From Brevibacterium sanguinis (lineage in GTDB: Bacteria > Actinomycetota > Actinomycetes > Actinomycetales > Brevibacteriaceae): a DNA stretch of 64,000 nt. Made by a program: the position numbers and the translations under genes. Positions 29,450-37,966 of this stretch are shown piece by piece. Numbering within the stretch: the first letter of the stretch is position 1; each line of letters opens with the position of its first letter. Under the pieces are notes generated by a model, which worked only from the letters and a program-made list of their open reading frames with translations, had not been told where the DNA came from and did not search any database. The stretch covers positions 32,273 through 96,272 of the forward strand of contig NZ_QNSB01000015.1 of NCBI RefSeq assembly GCF_003315415.1, written 5' to 3'.

Positions 29450-30742
29450 ATGTCGAAGACGACCGGTCACGCGGCGGGGCGACGGACCTTCCGCCGCAAC
29501 CAGTGGGCGCTCAGCCTCGCCCAGCTGTTCTCCGGCATCGGGATCGCGACGGGGTTCGCCGTCGGCGGCATCCTCGCCGAACGCCTGACCGGGCGCACCG
29601 AACTCGCCGGCTTTGCGCAGACGGCCTCCATCCTCGGCGCGGGGCTCCTCGCGGTGCCGCTGGCGCGGGTCGCGGTGAGGCGGTCGAGGCGCCTGGCGCT
29701 GAGCCTCGGCTACGGAGTGGCCCTCGCCGGGGCCCTGCTCATCGTCGGCGCCGTCACCGCGGGCATCGACCTCCTCTTCTTCCTCGGCATGGGGTGCTTC
29801 GGGGCGGCGACCGCCGCGGGACTGCAGAGCCGCTATGCCGCGACGGATTCCGCCCCCGACCACCTCAAGGGCTCGGCCATGTCGGTCGTCGTGTGGGCGA
29901 CGACCATAGGCTCGGTACTCGGGCCGAACCTGTCGGAGCCGGGCGCGCGGCTCGGCCGGGCGCTGGGGATCGACCCGCTGTCGGGGCCCTTCATCATCTC
30001 GACCGTCGTCTTCGCCTGTGCCCTGCTGTGCGTCCTGTGCCTGCGCACGCTCACCGCGGCGCCTCGTGCCGACGCGGCAGGAGCCATGGGCGTCCTCCCG
30101 CCGTCACCGCACCGAGGCGGCACCTGGCAGGCCATCCGTCGCTCGCCAGGAGCGCTGCGGGGCCTGCTCGCGGTGGTCACCGGGCACATGATCATGGTCT
30201 CGACGATGGTGATGACGCCTCTCCACATGGACCACCACTGTCTCGGCCTCGAGCTCATCGGGATCACCATCGGCGGGCACATCCTCGGCATGTACGGGCT
30301 CTCACCCGTCTTCGGGCTGCTCACCGACAGGTTCTCGGCCTCGGCGGTCATCGCCCTGGGGCAGGGCCTGTTCGCCATCAGTCTGGTGCTCGGGTTCATC
30401 GACGCCCTCGGTGAGTCCTCCTTCGTCCGCCTCTCGATCTCCCTCTTCATCCTCGGACTCGGATGGTCGGCGTGCCTCATCGCCGGCTCCACCCTGCTCA
30501 CCGCCGAGATCGACGAAGCTCACCGGGTGCCCGTGCAGGGCCTGTCGGATGCCGGGATGAACCTCGGCGCGGCGGGACTGGCGGCACTGGCCGGACCGCT
30601 GCTCGCCGCGGGCGGGTTCGCCTGGATCACGATCGTCGGCGTCCTCGTGCTCGTCGGCGCCGTGCTCGCGAGCCTCGGGGCCGGACGTCGTTCACATCAC
30701 ACGGCTGACACGGCCGCGATGTGGAACGGTGCGCGCCCGTAG
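29450..30742 (+). CDS. MFS transporter
   Basis: Major facilitator superfamily permease, 430 aa with about 12 membrane spans. It has an Arg-rich loop after span 2 (ARVAVRRSRRLALSLGYG) and a long central loop, and it ends in a His-containing tail. The best ribosome site (GGGGAGAGG) supports the ATG at 29450 (MSKTTGHAAGRR) rather than an upstream in-frame ATG. It is divergent from the C-S lyase. The substrate is unknown. A -10-like TAGAGT for infA lies just past its end. Confidence 0.82.
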   Translation: MSKTTGHAAGRRTFRRNQWALSLAQLFSGIGIATGFAVGGILAERLTGRTELAGFAQTASILGAGLLAVPLARVAVRRSRRLALSLGYGVALAGALLIVGAVTAGIDLLFFLGMGCFGAATAAGLQSRYAATDSAPDHLKGSAMSVVVWATTIGSVLGPNLSEPGARLGRALGIDPLSGPFIISTVVFACALLCVLCLRTLTAAPRADAAGAMGVLPPSPHRGGTWQAIRRSPGALRGLLAVVTGHMIMVSTMVMTPLHMDHHCLGLELIGITIGGHILGMYGLSPVFGLLTDRFSASAVIALGQGLFAISLVLGFIDALGESSFVRLSISLFILGLGWSACLIAGSTLLTAEIDEAHRVPVQGLSDAGMNLGAAGLAALAGPLLAAGGFAWITIVGVLVLVGAVLASLGAGRRSHHTADTAAMWNGARP

Positions 30743-30750
30743 TGTAGAGT
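30722..30750 (+). promoter_or_regulatory. Possible infA promoter
   Basis: The -10 element TAGAGT (30745-30750), within TGTAGAGTTGA, is identical to that of the downstream rRNA promoter at 63856-63861. The -35 candidate TGGAAC (30722-30727) is weak, with 17-bp spacing. Transcription would give a leader of about 185 bases before infA. Confidence 0.4.
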
Positions 30751-30941
30751 TGATGATTGGTCTGTTCTCACTCAACTCACCCTGTCCCGGTTGTGGTCGG
30801 CATCTGCCCTCCATGGCCTTTCCGGTGGTGGGATGAACCGATCCGCGTGATGGGGAGAGCAGGGGTCGCCGACATTGAGTCGGGGATACACGATTACGTC
30901 GAACGCGAAGGTTTCGCGGGAATACGAGGTTAGCGAACGAT

Positions 30942-31163
30942 ATGGCCAAAAAAGAAGGGGTCATTGAGATCGAAGGCACCGTTGTCGAGGCTCTCCCGAA
31001 CGCATCGTTCCGGGTCGAGCTGAGCAATGGCCACAAGGTGCTTGCGCATATCTCAGGGAAGATGCGGCAGCACTACATCCGAATCCTTCCCGAGGACCGG
31101 GTCGTGGTGGAGCTGTCTCCGTACGACCTCTCGCGTGGACGGATCGTTTACCGCTACAAGTAA
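30942..31163 (+). CDS. infA: Translation initiation factor IF-1
   Basis: OB-fold factor that occupies the A site during initiation, 73 aa. It starts [20 protein letters not shown] and has the conserved [25 protein letters not shown] stretch. It begins the second ribosomal block, after its own promoter and leader. Confidence 0.98.
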   Translation: MAKKEGVIEIEGTVVEALPNASFRVELSNGHKVLAHISGKMRQHYIRILPEDRVVVELSPYDLSRGRIVYRYK

Positions 31164-31225
31164 GGATCTTCGATCATTCGAGCCGCGCCTCCGCACAGAG
31201 GCGCAGGCCGGAAGAAGGAAAAACG

Positions 31226-31339
31226 ATGAAGGTTAAGCCCAGCGTCAAGAAGATCTGCGAGAACTGCCAGATCACCCGCCGTCACGGCCGGGTGATCGTG
31301 ATCTGCTCCAACCCGCGCCACAAACAGCGTCAGGGTTGA
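31226..31339 (+). CDS. rpmJ: 50S ribosomal protein L36 (zinc-ribbon form)
   Basis: 37-residue large-subunit protein. It starts [15 protein letters not shown] and ends RHKQRQG. The four zinc ligands (Cys11, Cys14, Cys27, His32) are present, so this is the C+ form. GAAGAAGGAAAAACG precedes the ATG. It lies between infA and rpsM, its usual place. Confidence 0.97.
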   Translation: MKVKPSVKKICENCQITRRHGRVIVICSNPRHKQRQG

Positions 31340-31546
31340 GCACAGCTTCGAGCAGACAGGAGCACCTGTCAAGGGCTGAACCCCCTTCGGGTGCTGCAGC
31401 ACCACACCCGCGCAGACCTCGCCCCCTGTCCCAGCCGTTCGCGGCATGAGACAGGACGATACCTTCGGTCGGGGGCCGAGGACCTCGGGGAATCCGAGGA
31501 CAGGTCTGCATCAGCACCTCCGTGACAACAACAGGAGTTAGTACCT
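31340..31546 (+). promoter_or_regulatory. Structured spacer between rpmJ and rpsM
   Basis: 207 bases with at least two stems: GACAGG/CCTGTC with an AGCA loop (31355-31370) and a perfect GGTGCTGCAGCACC palindrome (31390-31403). A CCGAGG-rich segment near 31475-31500 can also fold. No T-tract or coding frame is seen. This is a candidate translational control region for rpsM. Confidence 0.4.
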
Positions 31547-31915
31547 ATGGCACGACTTGCCGGAGTCGACATCCCGCGTGAGAAGCGCGTGGAAGTCGCC
31601 TTGACATACATCTATGGTGTGGGCCGCACCCGTGCGCGCCAGACCCTGACGGAAACCGGGATCAACCCTGATACTCGGGTGAAGGACTTGAGCGATGCCG
31701 AGCTCGTCCAGCTGCGTGACTATATCGAGGGCACATTCCAGGTTGAGGGCGACCTCCGTCGTGAGGTGGCCGCCGATATTCGCCGCAAGGTGGAAATCGG
31801 AAGCTACGAAGGCCTGCGCCACCGCCGCGGTCTGCCGGTTCGCGGACAGCGGACCAAGACGAACGCGCGTACCCGCAAGGGACCCAAGCGCACCGTGGCC
31901 GGTAAGAAGAAGTAA
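31547..31915 (+). CDS. rpsM: 30S ribosomal protein S13
   Basis: Head protein bridging to the large subunit, 122 aa. It starts [21 protein letters not shown] and carries the [24 protein letters not shown] tail. An ACAGGAGTTAGT ribosome site precedes the ATG. It begins the alpha-type cluster. Confidence 0.98.
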   Translation: MARLAGVDIPREKRVEVALTYIYGVGRTRARQTLTETGINPDTRVKDLSDAELVQLRDYIEGTFQVEGDLRREVAADIRRKVEIGSYEGLRHRRGLPVRGQRTKTNARTRKGPKRTVAGKKK

Positions 31916-31966
31916 CATGCTCACCCGGTTGACTCGCATCAACCACCTCGATCAGGAGTAAAACCA

Positions 31967-32371
31967 ATGCCTCCCAAGTCACGCGCCGCAACAGCGCGTA
32001 AGCCTCGTCGCAAGGACAAGAAGAACATTGTCGCCGGCCAGGCTCACATCAAATCCACCTTCAACAACACCATCGTGTCGATCACCGACCCGTCCGGTGC
32101 TGTCATCTCCTGGGCGTCCTCCGGTGAGGTCGGCTTCAAGGGCTCGCGCAAGTCGACGCCCTACGCCGCTCAGATGGCTGCGGAGTCCGCTGCCCGCCGT
32201 GCGCAGGAACACGGCCTGAAGAAGGTCGACGTCTTCGTCAAGGGACCGGGATCGGGACGCGAGACCGCGATCCGCTCCCTGCAGGCCGCCGGTCTGGAAC
32301 TGGGCACCATCCAGGATGTCACCCCGGTTCCCTTCAACGGCTGCCGTCCTCCCAAGCGCCGCCGCGGCTGA
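31967..32371 (+). CDS. rpsK: 30S ribosomal protein S11
   Basis: Platform protein, 134 aa. It has [23 protein letters not shown] and the C-terminal [18 protein letters not shown] signature. The next gene is rpoA, not rpsD; the 157-base gap holds a GC-rich hairpin but no S4 gene. Confidence 0.98.
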   Translation: MPPKSRAATARKPRRKDKKNIVAGQAHIKSTFNNTIVSITDPSGAVISWASSGEVGFKGSRKSTPYAAQMAAESAARRAQEHGLKKVDVFVKGPGSGRETAIRSLQAAGLELGTIQDVTPVPFNGCRPPKRRRG

Positions 32372-32388
32372 CCCTTTCCGTGTGATCT

Positions 32389-32406
32389 GCGCCGCCGGCG
32401 CGGCGC
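32389..32406 (+). terminator. GC hairpin between rpsK and rpoA
   Basis: GCGCCGC (32389-32395) pairs perfectly with GCGGCGC (32400-32406) around a CGGC loop, with no T-tract. It may attenuate transcription or mark the place where rpsD was lost. Confidence 0.4.
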
Positions 32407-32528
32407 TCTGCCGCGCCCGGAGGTCGCCGATCGGATCCACCGCATACCCGAACCGTTCATCATGGCCCTGGTGCCATGACGTGCAGTGCGAACGTCATAT
32501 AGCGGATGTTCGCTGAAAGGAAGCCCAC

Positions 32529-33527
32529 GTGCTCATTGCACAGCGCCCCACGCTCACGGAAGAAGTCGTCTCCGACAACCGCTCACGGTTCGCCATCGAA
32601 CCGCTCGAGCCGGGATTCGGCTACACCCTCGGCAACTCTCTTCGTCGCACCCTGCTGTCGTCGATTCCGGGTGCCGCCGTCACGTCCATCCGGATCGACG
32701 GAGTCCTCCATGAGTTCAGCACCGTCCCGGGAGTCAAGGAGGATGTCACCGAGTTCATCCTCAACCTGAAGTCCCTGGTCGTGTCCTCGGAGTTCGACGA
32801 GCCCGTCGTCGCCTACCTGCGCAAGCAGGGACCCGGCACCGTCACCGCCGCCGATGTCTCGGCTCCGGCCGGAGTCGAGATCCACAACCCCGACCTGCAC
32901 ATCGCCACGCTCAATGGCGAAGGGCGTCTGGACATGGAGCTGACCATCGAGCGCGGTCGCGGATACGTCTCGAGCGCGCAGAACAAGAACGCGGATGCAG
33001 AAATCGGCCGGATCCCGGTCGATTCGATCTACTCCCCGGTTCTCAAGGTCACCTACAAGGTCGAAGCCACCCGTGTGGAACAGCGCACCGACTTCGATCG
33101 ACTGGTGCTCGACGTGGAAACCAAGCCGTCGATGAGCCCGCGCGATGCCATCGCATCCGCAGGCAAGACCCTGGTCGAGCTCTTCGGCCTGGCGCGGGAG
33201 CTCAACGTCGAAGCAGAGGGCATCGAGATCGGACCGTCCCCGGTCGACGCGGCGCTGGCCGCCGATCTGGCCCTGGCCATCGAAGATCTTGATCTGACCG
33301 TGCGCTCCTACAACTGCCTCAAGCGTGAGGGCATCCACACCGTCGGCGAGCTCGTTGCCCGCAGCGAGGCCGACCTCATGGATATCCGCAACTTCGGTTC
33401 GAAGTCGATCGACGAAGTGAAGGCCAAGCTCAACGAGCTGGGCCTGAGCCTCAAGGACAGCCCTGCCGGATTCGAATCCGGCCTCGTTGACGAGGACCAG
33501 TCCTACGTCGAAGACGAACAGTACTGA
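32529..33527 (+). CDS. rpoA: RNA polymerase alpha subunit
   Basis: 332-residue subunit that nucleates RNA polymerase assembly and contacts UP elements and activators. The N-terminal dimerisation domain ([28 protein letters not shown]) and the C-terminal domain ([29 protein letters not shown]) are both complete. The start is a GTG at 32529 after GAAAGGAAG. rplQ follows 23 bases later. Confidence 0.98.
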   Translation: MLIAQRPTLTEEVVSDNRSRFAIEPLEPGFGYTLGNSLRRTLLSSIPGAAVTSIRIDGVLHEFSTVPGVKEDVTEFILNLKSLVVSSEFDEPVVAYLRKQGPGTVTAADVSAPAGVEIHNPDLHIATLNGEGRLDMELTIERGRGYVSSAQNKNADAEIGRIPVDSIYSPVLKVTYKVEATRVEQRTDFDRLVLDVETKPSMSPRDAIASAGKTLVELFGLARELNVEAEGIEIGPSPVDAALAADLALAIEDLDLTVRSYNCLKREGIHTVGELVARSEADLMDIRNFGSKSIDEVKAKLNELGLSLKDSPAGFESGLVDEDQSYVEDEQY

Positions 33528-33550
33528 TCAAGACCTAGGAGTATCTCACC

Positions 33551-34072
33551 ATGCCAACCCCCACCAAGGGTCCCCGCCTCGGCGGTTCGCCCACCCACCA
33601 GCGCTTGATGCTCAACAACCTGGCCGCCCAGTTGTTCGAGCACAAGAAGATCACCACGACCGTGACCAAGGCCAAGCGCCTGCGTCCTGTCGCGGAGCGC
33701 CTCATCACCGCTGCGAAGAAGGGCGACCTCGCTGCGCGTCGTCGCGTTCTCGCGCAGATCGGTGACAAGTCGATCGTGCACGAGCTGTTCACGTCGATCG
33801 CCGACACCATGGCCGAGCGTCCTGGCGGATACACCCGTATCACCAAGATCGGCCCCCGCTCCGGCGACAACGCTCCGATGGCCGTCATCGAACTGGTCCT
33901 CGAGCCCTACTCGCCGAAGCAGGCGACCGTGAAGGAAGCGGAGCAGGCCACCGCGGCCGCCGCTGCCGAATCGGCTCCCGCCGAGGCCGACGAGGCTCCC
34001 TCCGCTGAGACCGCCGAGGACTCGGCGGCCGAGGAAGCGTCGACCGACGAGGCTGCCGAAGAGACCAAGTAA
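33551..34072 (+). CDS. rplQ: 50S ribosomal protein L17 with acidic C-terminal tail
   Basis: Tunnel-exit protein, 173 aa. The core of about 120 residues ([28 protein letters not shown] and on) is standard. Beyond it comes a tail of about 50 residues made almost only of Ala, Glu, Asp, Ser and Thr, making it much longer than the E. coli protein (127 aa). It is the last gene of the block, and the usual actinobacterial truA is absent. Confidence 0.97.
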   Translation: MPTPTKGPRLGGSPTHQRLMLNNLAAQLFEHKKITTTVTKAKRLRPVAERLITAAKKGDLAARRRVLAQIGDKSIVHELFTSIADTMAERPGGYTRITKIGPRSGDNAPMAVIELVLEPYSPKQATVKEAEQATAAAAAESAPAEADEAPSAETAEDSAAEEASTDEAAEETK

Positions 34073-34083
34073 GGCCTCCGCGT

Positions 34084-34146
34084 CGAGCCTGCGGGCTCGG
34101 CGACAGCGACACCGCTCAGGCGGGCACCCCACCGGGTGCCCGCCTG
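34084..34146 (+). terminator. Tandem terminator hairpins after rplQ
   Basis: The first stem is CGAGCC/GGCTCG with a TGCG loop (34084-34099). The second is a perfect 13-bp stem (34117-34129 with 34134-34146, loop CACC). Together they close the ribosomal transcript. Confidence 0.75.
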
Positions 34147-34449
34147 AAGTGCTTCTTCGCCGCGGGAGGGCCGCAGGCGACGGTGACGGCACCGGAGACG
34201 CAGCGCGCGGACGGGTGACGCCGGCGGTGCGCGCCATACGGGGCCGGGCGTTCCCGCTCACCGTTTCGCGCGACGATCCGCGCCAGGAATGTGGTCGAGG
34301 AACGCCGAGAGGCCGCCGCCACGAGGAGTTCTCGTGGCGACGGCCTCTCGCTGCGTCCCGGGTGCGCCGGAACAGGCGCTGGGCGCGCGGTGTCCCGCGC
34401 TGCGTGCGCGGGAGGAGCCAGTGCTCGGGTCAGGCGATGTCTGCGGCTC
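34147..34449. other. Non-coding stretch between rplQ and the sodium symporter
   Basis: About 300 bases in which I see no gene with a plausible start and composition. It contains the symporter terminator at 34306-34350 and otherwise only GC-rich sequence. Confidence 0.5.
34306..34350 (-). terminator. Terminator hairpin for the sodium symporter gene
   Basis: A long stem has arms CGAGAGGCCG (34306-34315) plus GCCACGAG (34318-34325) paired with CTCGTGGC (34331-34338) plus CGGCCTCTCG (34341-34350). A 2-nt internal loop interrupts the stem, and a GAGTT loop caps it. Confidence 0.75.
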
Positions 34450-35970
34450 TCACTTCGCCTTCGAGAGTTCGACGGACTCGTCGAACTCCCGATCGGACTC
34501 GTCGCTGTGCTTGTAGGTGAACCTGCTGACCACGATCGCGACGACGAGGTTGACGGCGAAACCGGGAATGATCTCGTAGATCGCGTCCGTCAGCGGCGTG
34601 CTCACCTGGCCCCACACGAACGCGACGATCGCGCCCGCAGCCAGGCCGGACAGCGCGCCCCAGTTGCTCAGGCGCTTCCAGAACAGGGTGAGCAGCACGA
34701 TCGGACCGAACGAGGCTCCGAATCCGGCCCAGGCGAACGCGACCAGATCGAGGATGCTGTTCGACGGAGAGATCGCCAGCAGCACCGCGATGATCGCGAC
34801 GACGAGAACGCCGAGGCGACCGAGGAGAACGTAGGTCGAGTCCTTGAGAGTGCGCGTCGACCCGGCCCGCAGGGCGACGATCTTGAAGAGATCCTCGACG
34901 AGGGCGGACGAGCAGACGACGAGCTGGGAGGAGATCGTCGACATGATCGCGGCGAGCACTGCGGCCAGGACGAGACCGGCGATGAACGGATGGAAGAGGA
35001 TCTGCGCGAGATCGAGGAACACGGTCTCCGGGTCTGTGGGCTTCATGTCGGCATGCTGCGAGAAGTAGGAGATGCCGACGATGGCCGTCGCGATCGCGCC
35101 GAGAGCCGAGATGGCCATCCAGCCCACGCCGATGCGGCGGGCGACGGTGGCGTCGGCCGGAGTGCGCAGCGCCATGAAGCGCACGATGATGTGCGGCTGA
35201 CCGAAGTAGCCCAGTCCCCAGGCCAGGGACGAGATGACGGCGAGATAGGTGCCGCTCGCCCAGAACGATCCGCTGCCGAAGAGGCTGAGCATGCCGGGAT
35301 CGATCTCACGTACGTTCGAGATCACCTCGACCGGGCCGCCGGCGTTGACGACGGCGACGATCGGCACCGCGACCAGTGCGGCGAACATCAGCAGTCCCTG
35401 GGCGACGTCGGTGAGGGTGGCGCCGAGGAACCCGCCGAAGAGCGTGTAGAGCATCGTGATGCCGGCGACGACGAGCATTCCGGCCAGGTAGTTGAGTCCG
35501 AAGCTGGATTCGAAGAACTTGCCGGCGGCCACCATGCCCGAGGACACGTAGAAGGTGAAGAACACCAGGATGATGACGCCGCAGACGATGCGCAGCAGCC
35601 GGGTGGAGTCGCCGAGGCGCTGTTCGAAGAAGCTCGGAATCGTGATCGAGTCACCGGCCCGCTCCGTGAAGGCACGCAGTCGCGGCGCGACGAACTTCCA
35701 GTTGACCCAGGCTCCTGCGGTCAGGCCGATCGCGATCCATGCTTCGACCAGACCCGAGAGGTAGATCGCCCCGGGCAGTCCCATGAGCAGCCAGCCGGAC
35801 ATGTCGGAGGCCCCGGCGCTCAGCGCCGCGACGCTGGGGCGCAGTCCACGTCCGGCCAGCATGTAGTCGTCGAGGCTGTTCCGGGTCTTGCGGTACGCGA
35901 ACCAGCCGATGGCCAGCATGCCCGCGAAGTACAGAACGATTGCAATTGTTCGGAAAGTTGTTTCCGTCAT
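34450..35970 (-). CDS. Sodium/solute symporter, PutP type
   Basis: Sodium-coupled uptake permease of the SSS family, 506 aa with about 13 membrane spans, most like the sodium/proline symporter PutP. Visible family features are SLDDYMLAGRGLRPSVAALSAGASDMSGW near the N-terminus, GLGYFGQPHIIVRFMALR and AAIMSTISSQLVVCSSALVEDL. The ATG at 35970 (MTETTFRTIAIVLYF) starts the first membrane span. An upstream open frame of 46 codons has no family likeness. A TATAGA -10-like element (35983-35988, minus strand) lies only 12 bases before the start, so the leader would be very short. Proline as substrate is inferred. Confidence 0.88.
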   Translation of the reverse strand: MTETTFRTIAIVLYFAGMLAIGWFAYRKTRNSLDDYMLAGRGLRPSVAALSAGASDMSGWLLMGLPGAIYLSGLVEAWIAIGLTAGAWVNWKFVAPRLRAFTERAGDSITIPSFFEQRLGDSTRLLRIVCGVIILVFFTFYVSSGMVAAGKFFESSFGLNYLAGMLVVAGITMLYTLFGGFLGATLTDVAQGLLMFAALVAVPIVAVVNAGGPVEVISNVREIDPGMLSLFGSGSFWASGTYLAVISSLAWGLGYFGQPHIIVRFMALRTPADATVARRIGVGWMAISALGAIATAIVGISYFSQHADMKPTDPETVFLDLAQILFHPFIAGLVLAAVLAAIMSTISSQLVVCSSALVEDLFKIVALRAGSTRTLKDSTYVLLGRLGVLVVAIIAVLLAISPSNSILDLVAFAWAGFGASFGPIVLLTLFWKRLSNWGALSGLAAGAIVAFVWGQVSTPLTDAIYEIIPGFAVNLVVAIVVSRFTYKHSDESDREFDESVELSKAK

Positions 35971-36253
35971 TTTGACTCGTTTTCTATAGACAGCACCGGC
36001 GAGTTTACCGCAGGCGGGGAAGAAGATGTGAACCGGCTGACAGGACTCCGCGACGACCGGAGCCCTCGCCGATCGTGGCCCTGAGTCAAAGTGGTGGCAC
36101 CCAGGCACTCGTCCGCGGAAGGGTGAGGTCGACCGTCGTGATGATCACGCAGGGAAACGTGACTATGTGCGTGTTGTTCCAGGGAAAGAACGACAACACC
36201 TGTACGCTGAATCGAAAATCGGGACTTCCCCAGCGACTACAGGAGATTGTGAC

Positions 36254-37930
36254 ATGTTCACGACGCTTCTCGCTCCGGTTCGCGGAACCGTTGCCTCGAA
36301 GATGAGTGTGCGGCAGAAGGTGCTCGTGTCGAAGCTTCGACACGGAGAGATGGGCTGGCAGGAATACGCCAAGCAGTCGGTCGGAGCCCTGCGGGGGTCG
36401 GGCGGTCGAGAACCAGCACTGCAGACAGCCGAATCGATCCACATCTCCGAGGAAGTCCGGCGCGACAATCTCCTCAGAATCCGGGATGCACTCGCAGAGG
36501 CGGGAGCAGAATTCGTCGAACTGCCCCGTCGCGGTCTCGAGCGATCTGTGCTCGTGGTTCCGCGAGCCGGACTGCGGGCGGCTCTGCGCGCCCTGCGTTC
36601 GCTGCCCGGGTCGAGCGGGTGGAGCCTGGCGTTCGAGGACGAACGTCTGCAGCCGATCGTCGAGGACCACCTCGCGAAGAAGTTCGATGCTGTCTCACGG
36701 ATAATCTGCCGCAGACGCGTCTGCGCGCCCAACGGCCGGGTCCTCAGCTCGCGGTCAGAGCAGGTCGTCGTCGAATTCTGGGACGACCTCGGGCCGCGCG
36801 TGCCGCGCGTGGACGGTTCGACCCATATTCCGGGAACCCTCCACCGCAGAGTGAGGAACCCCAGGATCGTCGTCGAGTATCTCACCCCCGAGATGTGGGA
36901 CGATGCCGCTGTCGGCAACGATCGTCGCGTCGAGTTCGCGGCCCCCGACATCTACACCGTGAGGGAGCCCGTCGACGTGGTCTACACCTGGGTCGACGGA
37001 TCCGACGTCGAATGGAAGAAGCGCCAGCTCGCGGCTCGCGGCATGTCCGACGAGGATGAGCTCAACGCCACGGCTCTCTCAGCGTCTCGATTCACCGACC
37101 GCAATGAACTCATGTACTCTCTGCGGTCCCTCGAATCCTACGCCAGCTGGGTCAACCACATTTACATCGTCACCGACCGCCAGGTGCCCGAATGGCTGAA
37201 CACCGACCACCCGAAGATCACCGTCGTCGATCATCGTGACATCTTCAGCAGACCCGAGAATCTTCCGGTGTTCAACTCCCACGCGATCGAATCGCAGCTT
37301 CACCACATCGAGGGGCTCAGCGAGCAGTACCTCTACCTCAACGACGACCTCTTCTTCATGCGTCCAACTTCACCGGAGTTGTTCTTCACCGGCAGCGGAC
37401 TGTCGAAGTTCTTCCCGTCGACCGCTCCTCTGGACCTCGCCGAGGCGACTGCGCGGGACCTGCCGGTCCTGTCGGCGGCGAAGCACGGTCGGGAGTTCAT
37501 GCTCAGCAGGCACGGGAGGACGGTGACGCATAAATTCAAGCACACGCCGCATCCGCAGCTGAAGTCGGTGCTCGCCGAGTTCGAACGCAGGGAGCCCGAA
37601 CTCTTCGCCGCGGTCTCGGCGTCGACGTTCCGCCATCCCGATGACTGCTCCATCGCCTCGAGCCTCTATCACTTCCACGCCTATGCGCAGGGCAGGGCTG
37701 TCGATGCAGGCATCCGCTACGCCTATATGGACATCGCGCGTCCTGATGCCGCGCTCTACCTCCGCCGCCTGTCCCGACGAAACGATCTAGATGTGCTCTG
37801 TCTCAACGATACGGACTTCGGCAATGGGAACCCCGAAGCGGTCACGTCCTTGCTCACCGGGTTCCTCGAGGAGCGGTTCCCCTTTCCGAGTTCCTTCGAG
37901 AAGGACGAGCCCGCGAACGATCCGGGCTGA
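36254..37930 (+). CDS. Stealth-family sugar-1-phosphate transferase
   Basis: Protein of the Stealth family, enzymes that transfer sugar-1-phosphate to build phosphodiester-linked capsule or cell-surface polymers, 558 aa. The CR1 motif DVVYTWVDGSD is at about residues 241-251. CR2 runs from about 279 (RFTDRNELMYSLRSLESYASWVNHIYIVTD), with YLYLNDDLFFMRP near 360. Later conserved blocks (HTPHPQLKSVL; the C-terminal part) complete the set. The ATG at 36254 has AGGAG at 36241-36245. The first about 230 residues form a separate, less conserved domain. No capsule genes lie beside it, so it appears as a lone gene. The acceptor and sugar are unknown. Confidence 0.85.
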   Translation: MFTTLLAPVRGTVASKMSVRQKVLVSKLRHGEMGWQEYAKQSVGALRGSGGREPALQTAESIHISEEVRRDNLLRIRDALAEAGAEFVELPRRGLERSVLVVPRAGLRAALRALRSLPGSSGWSLAFEDERLQPIVEDHLAKKFDAVSRIICRRRVCAPNGRVLSSRSEQVVVEFWDDLGPRVPRVDGSTHIPGTLHRRVRNPRIVVEYLTPEMWDDAAVGNDRRVEFAAPDIYTVREPVDVVYTWVDGSDVEWKKRQLAARGMSDEDELNATALSASRFTDRNELMYSLRSLESYASWVNHIYIVTDRQVPEWLNTDHPKITVVDHRDIFSRPENLPVFNSHAIESQLHHIEGLSEQYLYLNDDLFFMRPTSPELFFTGSGLSKFFPSTAPLDLAEATARDLPVLSAAKHGREFMLSRHGRTVTHKFKHTPHPQLKSVLAEFERREPELFAAVSASTFRHPDDCSIASSLYHFHAYAQGRAVDAGIRYAYMDIARPDAALYLRRLSRRNDLDVLCLNDTDFGNGNPEAVTSLLTGFLEERFPFPSSFEKDEPANDPG

Positions 37931-37966
37931 TCCGAACAGACCCGTCCCTGACCACCCTCGCACCCA

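Noticed and set aside
34291..36084. A 597-codon plus-strand open frame opposite the sodium symporter
   Set aside because: It mirrors a normal 13-span symporter and has no membrane segments or domains.
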